Assembly (NCBI RefSeq): GCF_020320395.1
Contig: NZ_JAEDAH010000020.1
Span: forward strand, 1-64,000
Reading direction: 5' to 3'
Length of the DNA stretch: 64,000 bases
DNA from: Thalassolituus marinus
GTDB lineage: Bacteria; Pseudomonadota; Gammaproteobacteria; Pseudomonadales; Oceanobacteraceae
Positions 52,611 through 61,236 of the stretch are shown here, in pieces. Position numbers and translations under genes: made by a program. Numbering within the stretch: position 1 is the stretch's first letter; each line of letters begins with the position of its first letter. The notes beneath the pieces were generated by a model. That model saw nothing but the letters and a program-made list of their open reading frames with translations. It made no database searches and had not been told where the DNA came from.

Positions 52611-54302
52611 ATGAGCAAAATGACTGTGACTGTGCCCGACATTGGCGGGGCAGAAAATGTAGAAATCATCGAAATAAACGTTGCCGTCGGCGACAGCCTG
52701 GAAGCTGAGCAGGAAATTCTGGTGCTGGAAACCGATAAGGCCACCATGGAAATCCCTTGCCCGCAGGCTGGCACCGTCGCTGCGCTGCTGGTCAGTGTGG
52801 GCGACAAGGTATCTGAAGGTTCAGCGATTATTGAGCTGGAAACATCCGCAGCAGCAACAGCTGCAGAGGAATCTGTGCTGGCAGACACCAGTGGTGCGTC
52901 TCTCGTTGAAACAACGGCAGACGTTACAGCAAGCACAGCAGAACAGGTGCAAGCCGGGATGCCTGATCAGGCTGTGGCAGAACAGCTTATTGATCTGGTC
53001 GTTCCGGATCTGGGCGGTGCCAGTGAAGTCACCGTTATCGAACTGGCCGTGGATAAAGGCGCCAGTGTCGATGCCGAAGATTCGCTGATCGTGCTGGAAA
53101 GCGACAAAGCCAGTATGGACATCCCGGCACCCGCAGCCGGTATCGTGACTGAGTTTCTGATTAACGTTGGCGACAAGGTTAAGGAAGGGCAGGTATATGC
53201 CCGTCTGAAAACCTCGGGGGCTGATAACAGTAGCCCGGCAGCGGCTGATGCCGGCACAGCAGTAGCAAAAACAGCAGAACAGCCAGCAGCACAAGCAGCT
53301 GCGCCGGTTTCGTCTTTGTCTTCAGCATCGGCACCAGCACTGGCACCGGCAATAAAGAGTGTGCAGAAAGCCGACGACGCAGTGGATTCCCACAGTGTGT
53401 ATGCAGGACCTTCGTCGCGTCGTCTGGCACGACAGCTGGGCGTGAACCTGGCCAAAGTAAAGGGCACTGGTGTTCGTGGCCGTGTTACTAAAGATGATAT
53501 TCGTGACTACGTCAAAGCGCTGGTACAACAGGCTGAAAGCGGTGCTGTTGCGGTAAGCGGCGGTAGCGGTATTCCACCGATTCCGGCGGTGGACTTTGCT
53601 CAGTTCGGTGAGATCGACTTACAGCCGATGAGCAAAATCAAAAAGGTGACGGCGGCCAATATGAGTCGTGCCTGGCTGAATGTTCCGCACGTAACGCAGT
53701 TTGATGAGGCGGATATTACCGACCTCGATGCCTTCCGCGCCTCGATGAAAGCAGAAGCGGAAAAAGCCGGAGTGAAGCTGACGCCGCTGCCATTTCTGGT
53801 TAAAGCGGCGGCGAAAGCGTTGCAGCTTGAGCCAAGTTTTAATGTGTCGTTGCATCACGACGGCGAGCATATTGTGCACAAGCACTATGTGCACATCGGT
53901 ATTGCCTGCGACACGCCAAACGGTCTGATGGTACCGGTACTGCGCGATGCCGATAAAAAAGGCATTTATCAGATTGCCAGCGAAGTTAACGAGCTGATTG
54001 AAAAAGCCCGCAACGGCAAGCTCAAGCCAAACGAAATGCAGGGCGGTTGCTTCACAATTTCCAGTCTGGGAGCGATTGGTGGTACTGGTTTTACGCCGAT
54101 TGTGAACGCACCGGAAGTGGCGATTCTTGGCGTATCCAGAGCGCAGATGAAACCGGTATGGAACGGTACGGAGTTTGTGCCGCGCAATATGCTGCCGCTG
54201 GCGGTGTCGTACGACCACCGTGCCATTAACGGTGCCGATTGTGGCCGATTCTTCACCACGCTGGTGGGCTTAATTGCCGATGTCAGGCGTCTGATTCTTT
54301 AG
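52611..54302 (+). CDS. aceF: Dihydrolipoamide acetyltransferase, pyruvate dehydrogenase E2
   Basis: A 563-residue E2 core protein. ATG at 52611 has GGAGG seven bases upstream; the longer frame overlaps aceE and is unlikely. There are two lipoyl domains, with lipoylated lysines in ETDKATMEIP (near 41) and ESDKASMDIP (near 160). Ala/Ser-rich linkers separate them from the E3/E1-binding domain (YAGPSSRRLARQLGVNLAKVKGTGVRGRVTKDDIRDYV). The catalytic acetyltransferase domain ends in SYDHRAINGADCGRF (DHRxxxGxD with the active-site histidine). The repeated linkers have strong codon repetition (GCAGCA). Confidence 0.97.
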   Translation: MSKMTVTVPDIGGAENVEIIEINVAVGDSLEAEQEILVLETDKATMEIPCPQAGTVAALLVSVGDKVSEGSAIIELETSAAATAAEESVLADTSGASLVETTADVTASTAEQVQAGMPDQAVAEQLIDLVVPDLGGASEVTVIELAVDKGASVDAEDSLIVLESDKASMDIPAPAAGIVTEFLINVGDKVKEGQVYARLKTSGADNSSPAAADAGTAVAKTAEQPAAQAAAPVSSLSSASAPALAPAIKSVQKADDAVDSHSVYAGPSSRRLARQLGVNLAKVKGTGVRGRVTKDDIRDYVKALVQQAESGAVAVSGGSGIPPIPAVDFAQFGEIDLQPMSKIKKVTAANMSRAWLNVPHVTQFDEADITDLDAFRASMKAEAEKAGVKLTPLPFLVKAAAKALQLEPSFNVSLHHDGEHIVHKHYVHIGIACDTPNGLMVPVLRDADKKGIYQIASEVNELIEKARNGKLKPNEMQGGCFTISSLGAIGGTGFTPIVNAPEVAILGVSRAQMKPVWNGTEFVPRNMLPLAVSYDHRAINGADCGRFFTTLVGLIADVRRLIL

Positions 54303-54326
54303 TGGGTGAGGTTGAAAAACCTGGTT

Positions 54327-54354
54327 GCCCGGCCTGAGACGGTCGGGCTTTTTT
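54327..54354 (+). terminator. aceEF terminator
   Basis: GCCCGGCC-TGAGAC-GGTCGGGC (one G-T pair) followed by six Ts, 25 bases after the aceF stop. Confidence 0.88.
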
Positions 54355-54497
54355 ATGGCCGGCATCAGCCCGGGAGAAATGCGTGCCAGCTGTTATGAGT
54401 AAAACTGGCATGAATTGTTGCTGAAATCCTACTGAACCTGAATGGCAAAAACTCAACTAAACTGAGTACTCACAACAAAAAAGTACCGGAGGCCGGT

Positions 54498-54692
54498 ATG
54501 TCTAAGAAAGCGCTGATTGCTGGTATAGCTTGTCTTGCCAGTGCCACTATGGCTGATGCCAAATCCACCGACGAAGTGATCGAATCTGAACGTCAGCAAA
54601 AGAAAACCATTACTCATCAACCCCCGGTTGACCTGCATCCTCACTCCGGTGTGGCGCTGCTGGTCGATATTCTGAAAACGAGAATGAGCTGA
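54498..54692 (+). CDS. Small secreted protein (64 residues)
   Basis: An unrecognised 64-residue protein with a well-formed signal peptide (MSKKALIAGIACLASATMADA, cleavage probably after ADA) and a strong Shine-Dalgarno (GGAGG seven bases before the ATG), which argue that it is real. The ~43-residue mature part is polar with histidines (HQPPVDLHPHSGVALLVDILKTRMS). It might be a periplasmic peptide or metal-binding factor; nothing supports a specific role. It lies alone between aceF and the EF-hand gene. Confidence 0.6.
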   Translation: MSKKALIAGIACLASATMADAKSTDEVIESERQQKKTITHQPPVDLHPHSGVALLVDILKTRMS

Positions 54693-54800
54693 CGCTGTTT
54701 TCACAGCGGTTCTCTTTACCATAGGTTTACCGCTGCCCTCTAAACTTCAGAGGGCACAGGGTGCCTAATGGTCCTGAATTCACATTATCAGGACCAAAAA

Positions 54801-55229
54801 ATGAAGCCTTCCCTTGTTGCCCTTACCCTCGTGCTGACCGGGTCAGTGTCTCTTTGCTATGCCGACTTCAGCATGCAGCAACCGCCCGCGCATCCGCAAT
54901 CCTTCGACGATATGGATGCCGATGGCAGCGGTTATCTGACGCTGGACGAGGTGGCGGATGATCCGTTTCTGTCGGATAAATTCTCTGAGCTGGATAGCGA
55001 CAGCGATGGCTCACTGAGCAAAGACGAACTGAAAATGCCAGAGCCATCGGCGGCTGGGGGCTCCGGTCAGCGTCCGCCATCATTTCAATCTCTGGACACC
55101 GATGGAGATGGTGAACTCAGCCAGCAAGAGGTGGCCGAAGATCATTTCCTGGCGGACATGTTCGAACGTATGGACCGTGATGGCAGTGGTACGCTGAGCG
55201 AAGATGAAATGCGCCCGCCGCGCCGCTAA
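54801..55229 (+). CDS. Secreted EF-hand protein with four calcium loops
   Basis: A 142-residue exported protein. ATG at 54801 (AGGA six bases upstream) begins a signal peptide (MKPSLVALTLVLTGSVSLCYA). Four EF-hand type loops follow: DMDADGSGYLTLDE, ELDSDSDGSLSKDE, SLDTDGDGELSQQE and RMDRDGSGTLSEDE, each with D-x-D-x-D/S-G in the standard places. They are in two pairs separated by a Pro/Gly linker. It probably binds calcium in the periplasm or outside the cell; buffering or sensing are both possible. Confidence 0.88.
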   Translation: MKPSLVALTLVLTGSVSLCYADFSMQQPPAHPQSFDDMDADGSGYLTLDEVADDPFLSDKFSELDSDSDGSLSKDELKMPEPSAAGGSGQRPPSFQSLDTDGDGELSQQEVAEDHFLADMFERMDRDGSGTLSEDEMRPPRR

Positions 55230-55245
55230 ACAGCGACTGGCGGGT

Positions 55246-55854
55246 TTACAGAGCGAAGTAGGTTTTGATGCCCGCCAGAATATTACTGACGGCGACCGAG
55301 GCCAGAATCAGCCCCATCACCCGGCTGATAATACTGGCTCCGCTGTTGCCGATCAGGCGATGAACGTAGCTGGCGGCTAACAGCAGTAGCAGCACAATAC
55401 TGAGTACCGCCAGCATTACCAGCGTAGTCTCGGATTGTTCGAGCAGACTGAAGCGATTGTTCTCGGTCATCAGCACAGCACCCAGCATGGCACCCGGGCT
55501 GGCGATGGATGGCACGGCCAGCGGAAAAATGGCGGTTTCCTTGCCATCGCGAACAGCTTTCTTTTCCTCCTCGGGTTTACCTTCACCAAAGATCATGGTC
55601 AGGGCAAACAGAAACAGGACAATGCCACCGGCAATCTGAAAGGCAGACAGTGGAATGTTGATGGCTTCCAGAATGACCTCGCCAGCGACGACGAAGAACA
55701 CCAGAATCAGTGCCGAGTACAGGGTTGCCTGCAGGGCAATTTTGCGTTTACCGGCTTCAGAATAGTGAGCGGTAACGGCGATAAATACCGGCACGGTACC
55801 AATCGGGTCGATGACTGCAAAAAAGAAAATAAAGGTCGCGAGCAATTCGCTCAT
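55246..55854 (-). CDS. MarC/YhgN-family inner-membrane protein
   Basis: A 202-residue membrane protein with six predicted helices. ATG at 55854 starts the first helix directly (MSELLATFIFFFAVIDPIGTVPVFIAVTAHY), which contains the family motif F-x-x-x-D-P-I-G-x-x-P. Later blocks are LFLFALTMIFG and AIFPLAVPSIASPGAMLGAVLMTEN (P-L-A-x-P-x-x-x-G-P-G-type), then a C-terminal GLILASVAVSNILAGIKTYF. MarC proteins were once linked to multidrug resistance, but their transport function is unproven. It converges with the EF-hand gene. Confidence 0.9.
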   Translation of the reverse strand: MSELLATFIFFFAVIDPIGTVPVFIAVTAHYSEAGKRKIALQATLYSALILVFFVVAGEVILEAINIPLSAFQIAGGIVLFLFALTMIFGEGKPEEEKKAVRDGKETAIFPLAVPSIASPGAMLGAVLMTENNRFSLLEQSETTLVMLAVLSIVLLLLLAASYVHRLIGNSGASIISRVMGLILASVAVSNILAGIKTYFAL

Positions 55855-55998
55855 AACGTGTCCAGGCAAAGATTTCGGATAGCCAGAAGCATACGTGAAT
55901 ACCGCTTTTTGTGACAGCAAACTGGTCGTGATCGAACATTGACACTGATAAAAAACTTATCTAGCCTCGTGCGCACCTTACTGATCAGGGATGATTTT

Positions 55999-58900
55999 AT
56001 GATGGCGCCTCGTTTTGCGGCTCTGTTTTTTGCTGTGCTTCTTTCTGCCTGCGGTGCCGGTTCTTCTGGCTCAGATGATTCTGCGGGTGCCAATTCCGGG
56101 ACCAATCCATCCCCGGAAAATCCGGATACATCGCTGAAGCAATTCGATTCAATGGTTGAAGCTATGTCGGCCTCAACATCGGATTGCCCGGATGGTGGTG
56201 TAGAAATTCATCTTGGTATCGACACCAACGGTAATGGCCGTCTGGATAACGTCGAGATCGACGACAGCAGAACACTGGTACTCTGTCATGGTGCTGCAAA
56301 CCGGACGTTGTTTTTTGTTAATGATGCCCCTGAATCCAGCTGTCCAGCTGGCGGTAAACAGCTATCCATTGGTTGGGATGATGATGCCGATGGGGTTTTG
56401 TCCGTTGTAGAGGTCGATGAATCCCACGTTCTTTGTAATGGCAATGCCGAATATCTGCCATCCGCACTGATTAATACCGGGGTCGAACCCTCTGGCGATA
56501 ATTGCCCGGCCGGTGGCGTGAAGATCGAAACAGGCACAGATGACGATAAAGACGGTCTGTTGGGTGACGATGAAATCAGCAGCTCTGGCTATGTCTGTAA
56601 TGGTGAAGCAGGTGAGTCTTTCAGTGTTGCTAACGTACGTCTGGCAACCTCTTTTTCTGCCGGTGATGCGTCCTGCTCGGGGCAATTTCAGGTTTTTGAA
56701 CTCTTTAATGACCTAAACGGCAATACTCTGCTGGACGATGGTGAGCGTTTGTCTTCCGACAAAGTGTGCCTGCAGTCTGTGCAGTTGGTGAGTTTATCCG
56801 ATGCATCCGAGGCGGTTTGCCCTGCTGGCGGTAAAACCATTGCAACGGGTAACGATGCCAATGCAGATGGCATTTTACAGGCCGGTGAGGTGTTACAGTC
56901 CGAGAGTCTCTGCAATGGTATTTCGCGGGAAATTACCCTGCCAGTTCCGAGACTTTCGATCGCTGTTGAACCGGCGGGTGATCATTGCGCCGCCGGTGGC
57001 CTGAAGGTGGAAGCGGGCGACGATCTAAACACCAATGGTCTGTTGGACAGCACAGAAGTGACGGCGACTCATTACATTTGTAATGGAGCAGACGGAGCAG
57101 ACGGAGCAGACGGAGCAGACGGAGCAGACGGAGCAGACGGAGCAGACGGAGCAGACGGAGCAGACGGAGCAGACGGCAATGCCGATTTTGGCCGGTTGCT
57201 GATACGCACTGTGCCGGTTCAGGGCGAGAACAATTGTGTCGGCTATGGTACCAAAATCATGGTCGGCCTTGATGCCGATGCAGATCAGTATCTGGATGAT
57301 GAAGAAGTCACCAGCATCAGTTACGACTGCGACGCCGACCAGATTCCAGATATTAATTTAATGAGCAAGTCAGATGCATCGGTTGGTGAGTGGTGGCAGG
57401 CGACGATTTCCTTATGGGATGAGCAGCCAGAAAACCTGGATGTACAGCTGAAGGACAAACCTGATTGGGTTGAAATAACCGGCCGCACTCATGACCAGCT
57501 TCAGTTGGGTGGCCGCCCGGAAAGTGCGGGCAATTTCATATTTTCGGTTGTTGTCAGCGATGGCGTAAATTCGGCAGAACTGAATGTGACCGTTACGGTT
57601 TCGTCTGCGGTTATTGTGCGGGTTGAGGGTAATCTGACAGAAGGCGAAAGCGGTAGCTTTGATTTTGTGTTGTCGGCGCCACTGACAGAGTCGTTGGAAC
57701 TTGAATATAGCCTCTCTTACAGCGGTGATTATTACTACTACGACTATCTCCGTTACGCGGTATTAATCCCAGCCGGAGATACCCGTAAGTCCGTTCCGGT
57801 TGCGATACCGGATGATGACCGTTTCGTTCTGAATCCGTCACTGCGGGTAGGCATCACAGCGTTTAATACTAATTCCGACGAGATCATTGTTCAGGCCTCG
57901 GAACATGGAGTGGCCATTCAGGAAAACGATACGCTGCAGCTGATTTCCGGTACTTCCATCTATGAACATTATCCATGCCGGGAATACGTGAGCGGCAATG
58001 ATGGGGGCTACAATCTAGAGGCGTGTAATCCGGCCAGCGTGGAAGTTCTGGAGGCGCCGGCCTGGTTGACGGTATTGCAGAGCTGGAGTGGTTTAATCAT
58101 GACTGGCCAGGTGCCTGTTGAGGCGGTTGGCAGCTCTGGCACCGTCAGTCTGCGCCTGACATTTTCTGATAACAGTCAGCGCCTGATCAGTGTCGATTGG
58201 CTGGTGAGCGAAAATGACGCCGATGGTGACGGTGCACCCGACTCCACAGATGCCTTTCCTCAGAACCCTCTGTACAAACTGGATACCGACGCCGACGGTA
58301 TCGCCGATGAATGGGAACTGAGGCTGCTGGGGGACCTGACAACGGCAACGGCAACGTCCGATTACGACAACGACGGCATCTCCGATCTGCAGGCATTTAC
58401 CACTGGCAGTCCACTGAATCATCTGCGTTTCGATTTCGAAAACGGCAGTCTGCCCGACGGTTGGAGCAACACAGCGAATGCTTTGTGGAGCGTCACCAGC
58501 ACGCGTGCATACTCTGGCCAGTATTCTCTGATGGCTGGCGGTGCCGGAGATTATTCGACCGGTTATCCGCAGCTGTCTTTTGTTCTGGATCTGGATGGCA
58601 GTGATATCGCCAGCCGCATTTATTTTGAAGGTATTGATAAGCCAGGGCAGTTGCTGCGTGTAGTGTTCGAATTGCAGCCAATAGACGGCTTAGGCACATA
58701 CCATTACATCGAGTTACCGAACCCAATCTATTTTGATGGTAACTCCAGCATCAGTGCCTATGACCAATGGTTGGTGGCTGTTGCGCACGTTGCGGCGGGC
58801 CGTTATCAGGCAACCCTGTCAGTAATGCCTATGTATTGCTGCAGTTCAGAGCCTGTTGTTCCGGGCAAAATCTATCTCGATTTTATTCACGGTATTCATG

Positions 58901-61149
58901 GCCCAACGCCGGGCGACGCCGATAACGACGGCATTCCGAATTATCTGGATGATTATGTCAGCGTACCTGTGCCGAGCGAAAACGACCGCGACGGTGATGG
59001 CATTCCGGATACGATGGATGCCTTCCCCGACGATGCCCGTTATTCGCAGGATAACGACGCCGATGGTCTGCCCGATGAATGGGAGTACCAATATTTTGGC
59101 TGGTTAGGTGCCAACGATGGCTCAGCCGATAGCGACGGCGATGGTGTGTCCGATGCCGATGAGTTTGTCGCGGGTACAGAACCGCTGGACGACCGCGATG
59201 GTGATGGAGTGCACGATGGCATAGACGCCTTCCCGGATGATGCGCGCTACAGCGAGGACAATGACGCCGATGGTTTGGCCGATGAGTGGGAAAGCGAATA
59301 TTTCGGATATTACTGGAATGCGTACCCGGATGATGATTCAGACGGTGATGGAGAAAACAACATCGCTGAGTTTCTGGCTGGTACCAACCCGATTGTTGCT
59401 AATCTTAAAACCGCTCTCGATCTTGTGCAGGTCGGCAGCAGCCAGACTGTGGTGCTGGACCCACTCGCTAACGATCTGAGCGGTGGCAGTATTCAGCTGA
59501 TCAGTGTGGATTCACCCGATGTCGGTACTTTGCAGCAGGTTGATGGCGAGTACCTTTATACCGCGCCAGCGGATTACATCGGTTGGCTGAGCGTAGGTTA
59601 TACCGCGCAGGATGAGTACAGTACGGCAGAAGGCCAGATTCTGATCCGCATCCGCAATACGCAATTACCCGCCCTGGTGAAAATAGAAGGCAGTCAGAAC
59701 AGTAATTATAGTGGTGCTCTGTTTGATGATGGCGCGCTCTACCTCTGGGGTAATAACAATAATGGACAGCTGGGCACCGGTGACACAGTTGCCAGTAATG
59801 TTCCTGTGCTGGCAATGACGGACGTAAAAGATTTTGCTGTTGCTTCTGGTTATTACGGGCGCACCGTTGCGTTGCGTACTGATGGCTCGGTATGGGGCTG
59901 GGGCTTGAACGCGGGGAATGGTCAGCTGTCGCCTGTGCAGTTGAGCGCGCCGGAAAATACCGCGTTTACTCAGCTTGTGCAGGCAGGGTCTTATTTGTGG
60001 CTTCTGGCTGAAGATGGCACCGTTTGGCGCAGTTCTCTTTCCAGCTTGTCATCCATTACTTCCGATAACAGCATCGCTAACGTCCGGCAGTTAGCTGGCG
60101 GTTACAACCATGTTCTGGCTCTGTTGGAAGATGGCTCTGTCATGTCCAGCGGCGGCAATGGGGATGGCCAGCTGGGTATCGGCAGCTTCAGCTCTGTCAG
60201 TGGTTGGCAAACCGTCAGTAAAATCAGCGGCATTCGCCACATCGCGGCGGGTGGAAATCATAGTTTTGCCATTGATGAACAAGGCGATCTGTTCGGCTGG
60301 GGATATAACGAATACTACGGCACCCTTGGTGATGGCAGCACTGTAAACCGCAACGTGCCGGTGTGGATTGCCGCAGACGTCACAGCGGTTGCGGCCGGGT
60401 ACGGCCATTCTGTTTGGTTGAAAAATAACGGTGAGCTTTACGGGGCGGGCTATGGCGATGCCTTGGGGATATGTAGTTCCTATGGGGCGTCTACGGGCTG
60501 CCTGATCGCTGATGCGGTCGATCTGATCGGGGCAGGCAGCAACTCCAGCTTTATTCAGCGTAAGGGTATTACCTACGCTATGGGGAACAACTATTCCGGT
60601 GAACTCGGTGTAGGCTCCAATACAAACGTAAACCGTCTGATGCCGGTGGCCTGGATGCAGGAAGCCTATTTGTCCGAGCTGGGTATGGAAGGCTTTGAGC
60701 TGGGGCAACTGCCGCCGAACTGGCGTAATGGCGGCCAGATCTGGCAAGTGAGTGACGATGAGGCTTATGCCGGCAGTTACGCCGTGAAAATCGGCGCTAC
60801 TGTCGCTGATAACAGCAGCGCCAGTCTGGGGATGTCATTGGTAACCGGTTCCGGCAATGTGCGCTTCCGCGTGAAAACCAGTACCGAGCAAGACTACGAC
60901 CGCCTGATCTTTATGATCGACGGAGTCGAAATGGCCAGCTATTCAGGTGAAACAGGATGGCTGGCATCCACCGACTTTGCGGTAACAGCGGGTCAGCACG
61001 CCTTCGAGTGGCGCTACACGAAAGACGGCGGCACCGTGGCCGGGCAGGATACCGTTTGGCTCGACAACATCGAGATTCCGGTCGATACCGACGGTGACGG
61101 AATTCTTGATGTGGCTGATCCGGATCCGAATCGTGTTACCGTGCCGTAA
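55999..61149 (+). CDS. Giant multidomain lipoprotein with (GAD)n, calcium-binding and RCC1-like repeats
   Basis: A 1716-residue exported protein. ATG at 55999 gives a lipoprotein signal (MMAPRFAALFFAVLLSAC). Residues ~40-440 hold five or six repeats of a cysteine-paired module (CPAGGKQLSIGWDDDADGVLSVVEVDESHVLCNG; G-x-D-x-N-G-D/N-G-x-L-D repeated), of DUF7151 type. A (Gly-Ala-Asp)10 collagen-like tract sits near residue 365. Then come cadherin-like and Calx-beta-like domains, several thrombospondin-3-like calcium motifs (DADGDGAPDSTDAFP, DRDGDGIPDTMDAFPDD), and about residues 1230-1540 form RCC1/BLIP-II-like repeats (LYLWGNNNNGQLGTGD; VAAGYGHSVWLKNNGELYGAGYG). A C-terminal carbohydrate-binding-like sandwich follows. 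Probably a surface adhesin or matrix protein; partner unknown. Confidence 0.8.
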   Translation: MMAPRFAALFFAVLLSACGAGSSGSDDSAGANSGTNPSPENPDTSLKQFDSMVEAMSASTSDCPDGGVEIHLGIDTNGNGRLDNVEIDDSRTLVLCHGAANRTLFFVNDAPESSCPAGGKQLSIGWDDDADGVLSVVEVDESHVLCNGNAEYLPSALINTGVEPSGDNCPAGGVKIETGTDDDKDGLLGDDEISSSGYVCNGEAGESFSVANVRLATSFSAGDASCSGQFQVFELFNDLNGNTLLDDGERLSSDKVCLQSVQLVSLSDASEAVCPAGGKTIATGNDANADGILQAGEVLQSESLCNGISREITLPVPRLSIAVEPAGDHCAAGGLKVEAGDDLNTNGLLDSTEVTATHYICNGADGADGADGADGADGADGADGADGADGADGNADFGRLLIRTVPVQGENNCVGYGTKIMVGLDADADQYLDDEEVTSISYDCDADQIPDINLMSKSDASVGEWWQATISLWDEQPENLDVQLKDKPDWVEITGRTHDQLQLGGRPESAGNFIFSVVVSDGVNSAELNVTVTVSSAVIVRVEGNLTEGESGSFDFVLSAPLTESLELEYSLSYSGDYYYYDYLRYAVLIPAGDTRKSVPVAIPDDDRFVLNPSLRVGITAFNTNSDEIIVQASEHGVAIQENDTLQLISGTSIYEHYPCREYVSGNDGGYNLEACNPASVEVLEAPAWLTVLQSWSGLIMTGQVPVEAVGSSGTVSLRLTFSDNSQRLISVDWLVSENDADGDGAPDSTDAFPQNPLYKLDTDADGIADEWELRLLGDLTTATATSDYDNDGISDLQAFTTGSPLNHLRFDFENGSLPDGWSNTANALWSVTSTRAYSGQYSLMAGGAGDYSTGYPQLSFVLDLDGSDIASRIYFEGIDKPGQLLRVVFELQPIDGLGTYHYIELPNPIYFDGNSSISAYDQWLVAVAHVAAGRYQATLSVMPMYCCSSEPVVPGKIYLDFIHGIHGPTPGDADNDGIPNYLDDYVSVPVPSENDRDGDGIPDTMDAFPDDARYSQDNDADGLPDEWEYQYFGWLGANDGSADSDGDGVSDADEFVAGTEPLDDRDGDGVHDGIDAFPDDARYSEDNDADGLADEWESEYFGYYWNAYPDDDSDGDGENNIAEFLAGTNPIVANLKTALDLVQVGSSQTVVLDPLANDLSGGSIQLISVDSPDVGTLQQVDGEYLYTAPADYIGWLSVGYTAQDEYSTAEGQILIRIRNTQLPALVKIEGSQNSNYSGALFDDGALYLWGNNNNGQLGTGDTVASNVPVLAMTDVKDFAVASGYYGRTVALRTDGSVWGWGLNAGNGQLSPVQLSAPENTAFTQLVQAGSYLWLLAEDGTVWRSSLSSLSSITSDNSIANVRQLAGGYNHVLALLEDGSVMSSGGNGDGQLGIGSFSSVSGWQTVSKISGIRHIAAGGNHSFAIDEQGDLFGWGYNEYYGTLGDGSTVNRNVPVWIAADVTAVAAGYGHSVWLKNNGELYGAGYGDALGICSSYGASTGCLIADAVDLIGAGSNSSFIQRKGITYAMGNNYSGELGVGSNTNVNRLMPVAWMQEAYLSELGMEGFELGQLPPNWRNGGQIWQVSDDEAYAGSYAVKIGATVADNSSASLGMSLVTGSGNVRFRVKTSTEQDYDRLIFMIDGVEMASYSGETGWLASTDFAVTAGQHAFEWRYTKDGGTVAGQDTVWLDNIEIPVDTDGDGILDVADPDPNRVTVP
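57085..57174 (+). repeat. In-frame 9-bp tandem repeat (GGAGCAGAC)10
   Basis: Ten perfect copies of a 9-bp unit (90 bp) encode (Gly-Ala-Asp)10 in the giant lipoprotein. Copy-number change would keep the frame and alter spacer length. Confidence 0.97.
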
Positions 61150-61156
61150 ATGACAC

Positions 61157-61180
61157 AAGCCCCGCTCTGCGGGGCTTTTT
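61157..61180 (+). terminator. Terminator between the giant lipoprotein and rlmF
   Basis: AGCCCCGC-TCT-GCGGGGCT followed by Ts, eight bases after the lipoprotein stop. It argues against an rlmF start at 61150. Confidence 0.93.
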
Positions 61181-61200
61181 ATTTTAAACGGCTGGCTCTG

Positions 61201-61212
61201 CTATCATGTGCG
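61201..61212 (+). promoter_or_regulatory. Possible extended -10 promoter element of rlmF
   Basis: CTGC-TATCAT resembles an extended -10 (TGN-TATNAT) between the terminator and the proposed TTG start at 61237. No good -35 hexamer is seen. Confidence 0.25.
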
Positions 61213-61236
61213 CAATTCCATCCTTGGTATACCGCC

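Noticed and set aside
61150-61236. rlmF start at the ATG directly after the lipoprotein stop
   Set aside because: It would place a strong intrinsic terminator inside the first codons and encode an uncharacteristic hydrophobic leader.
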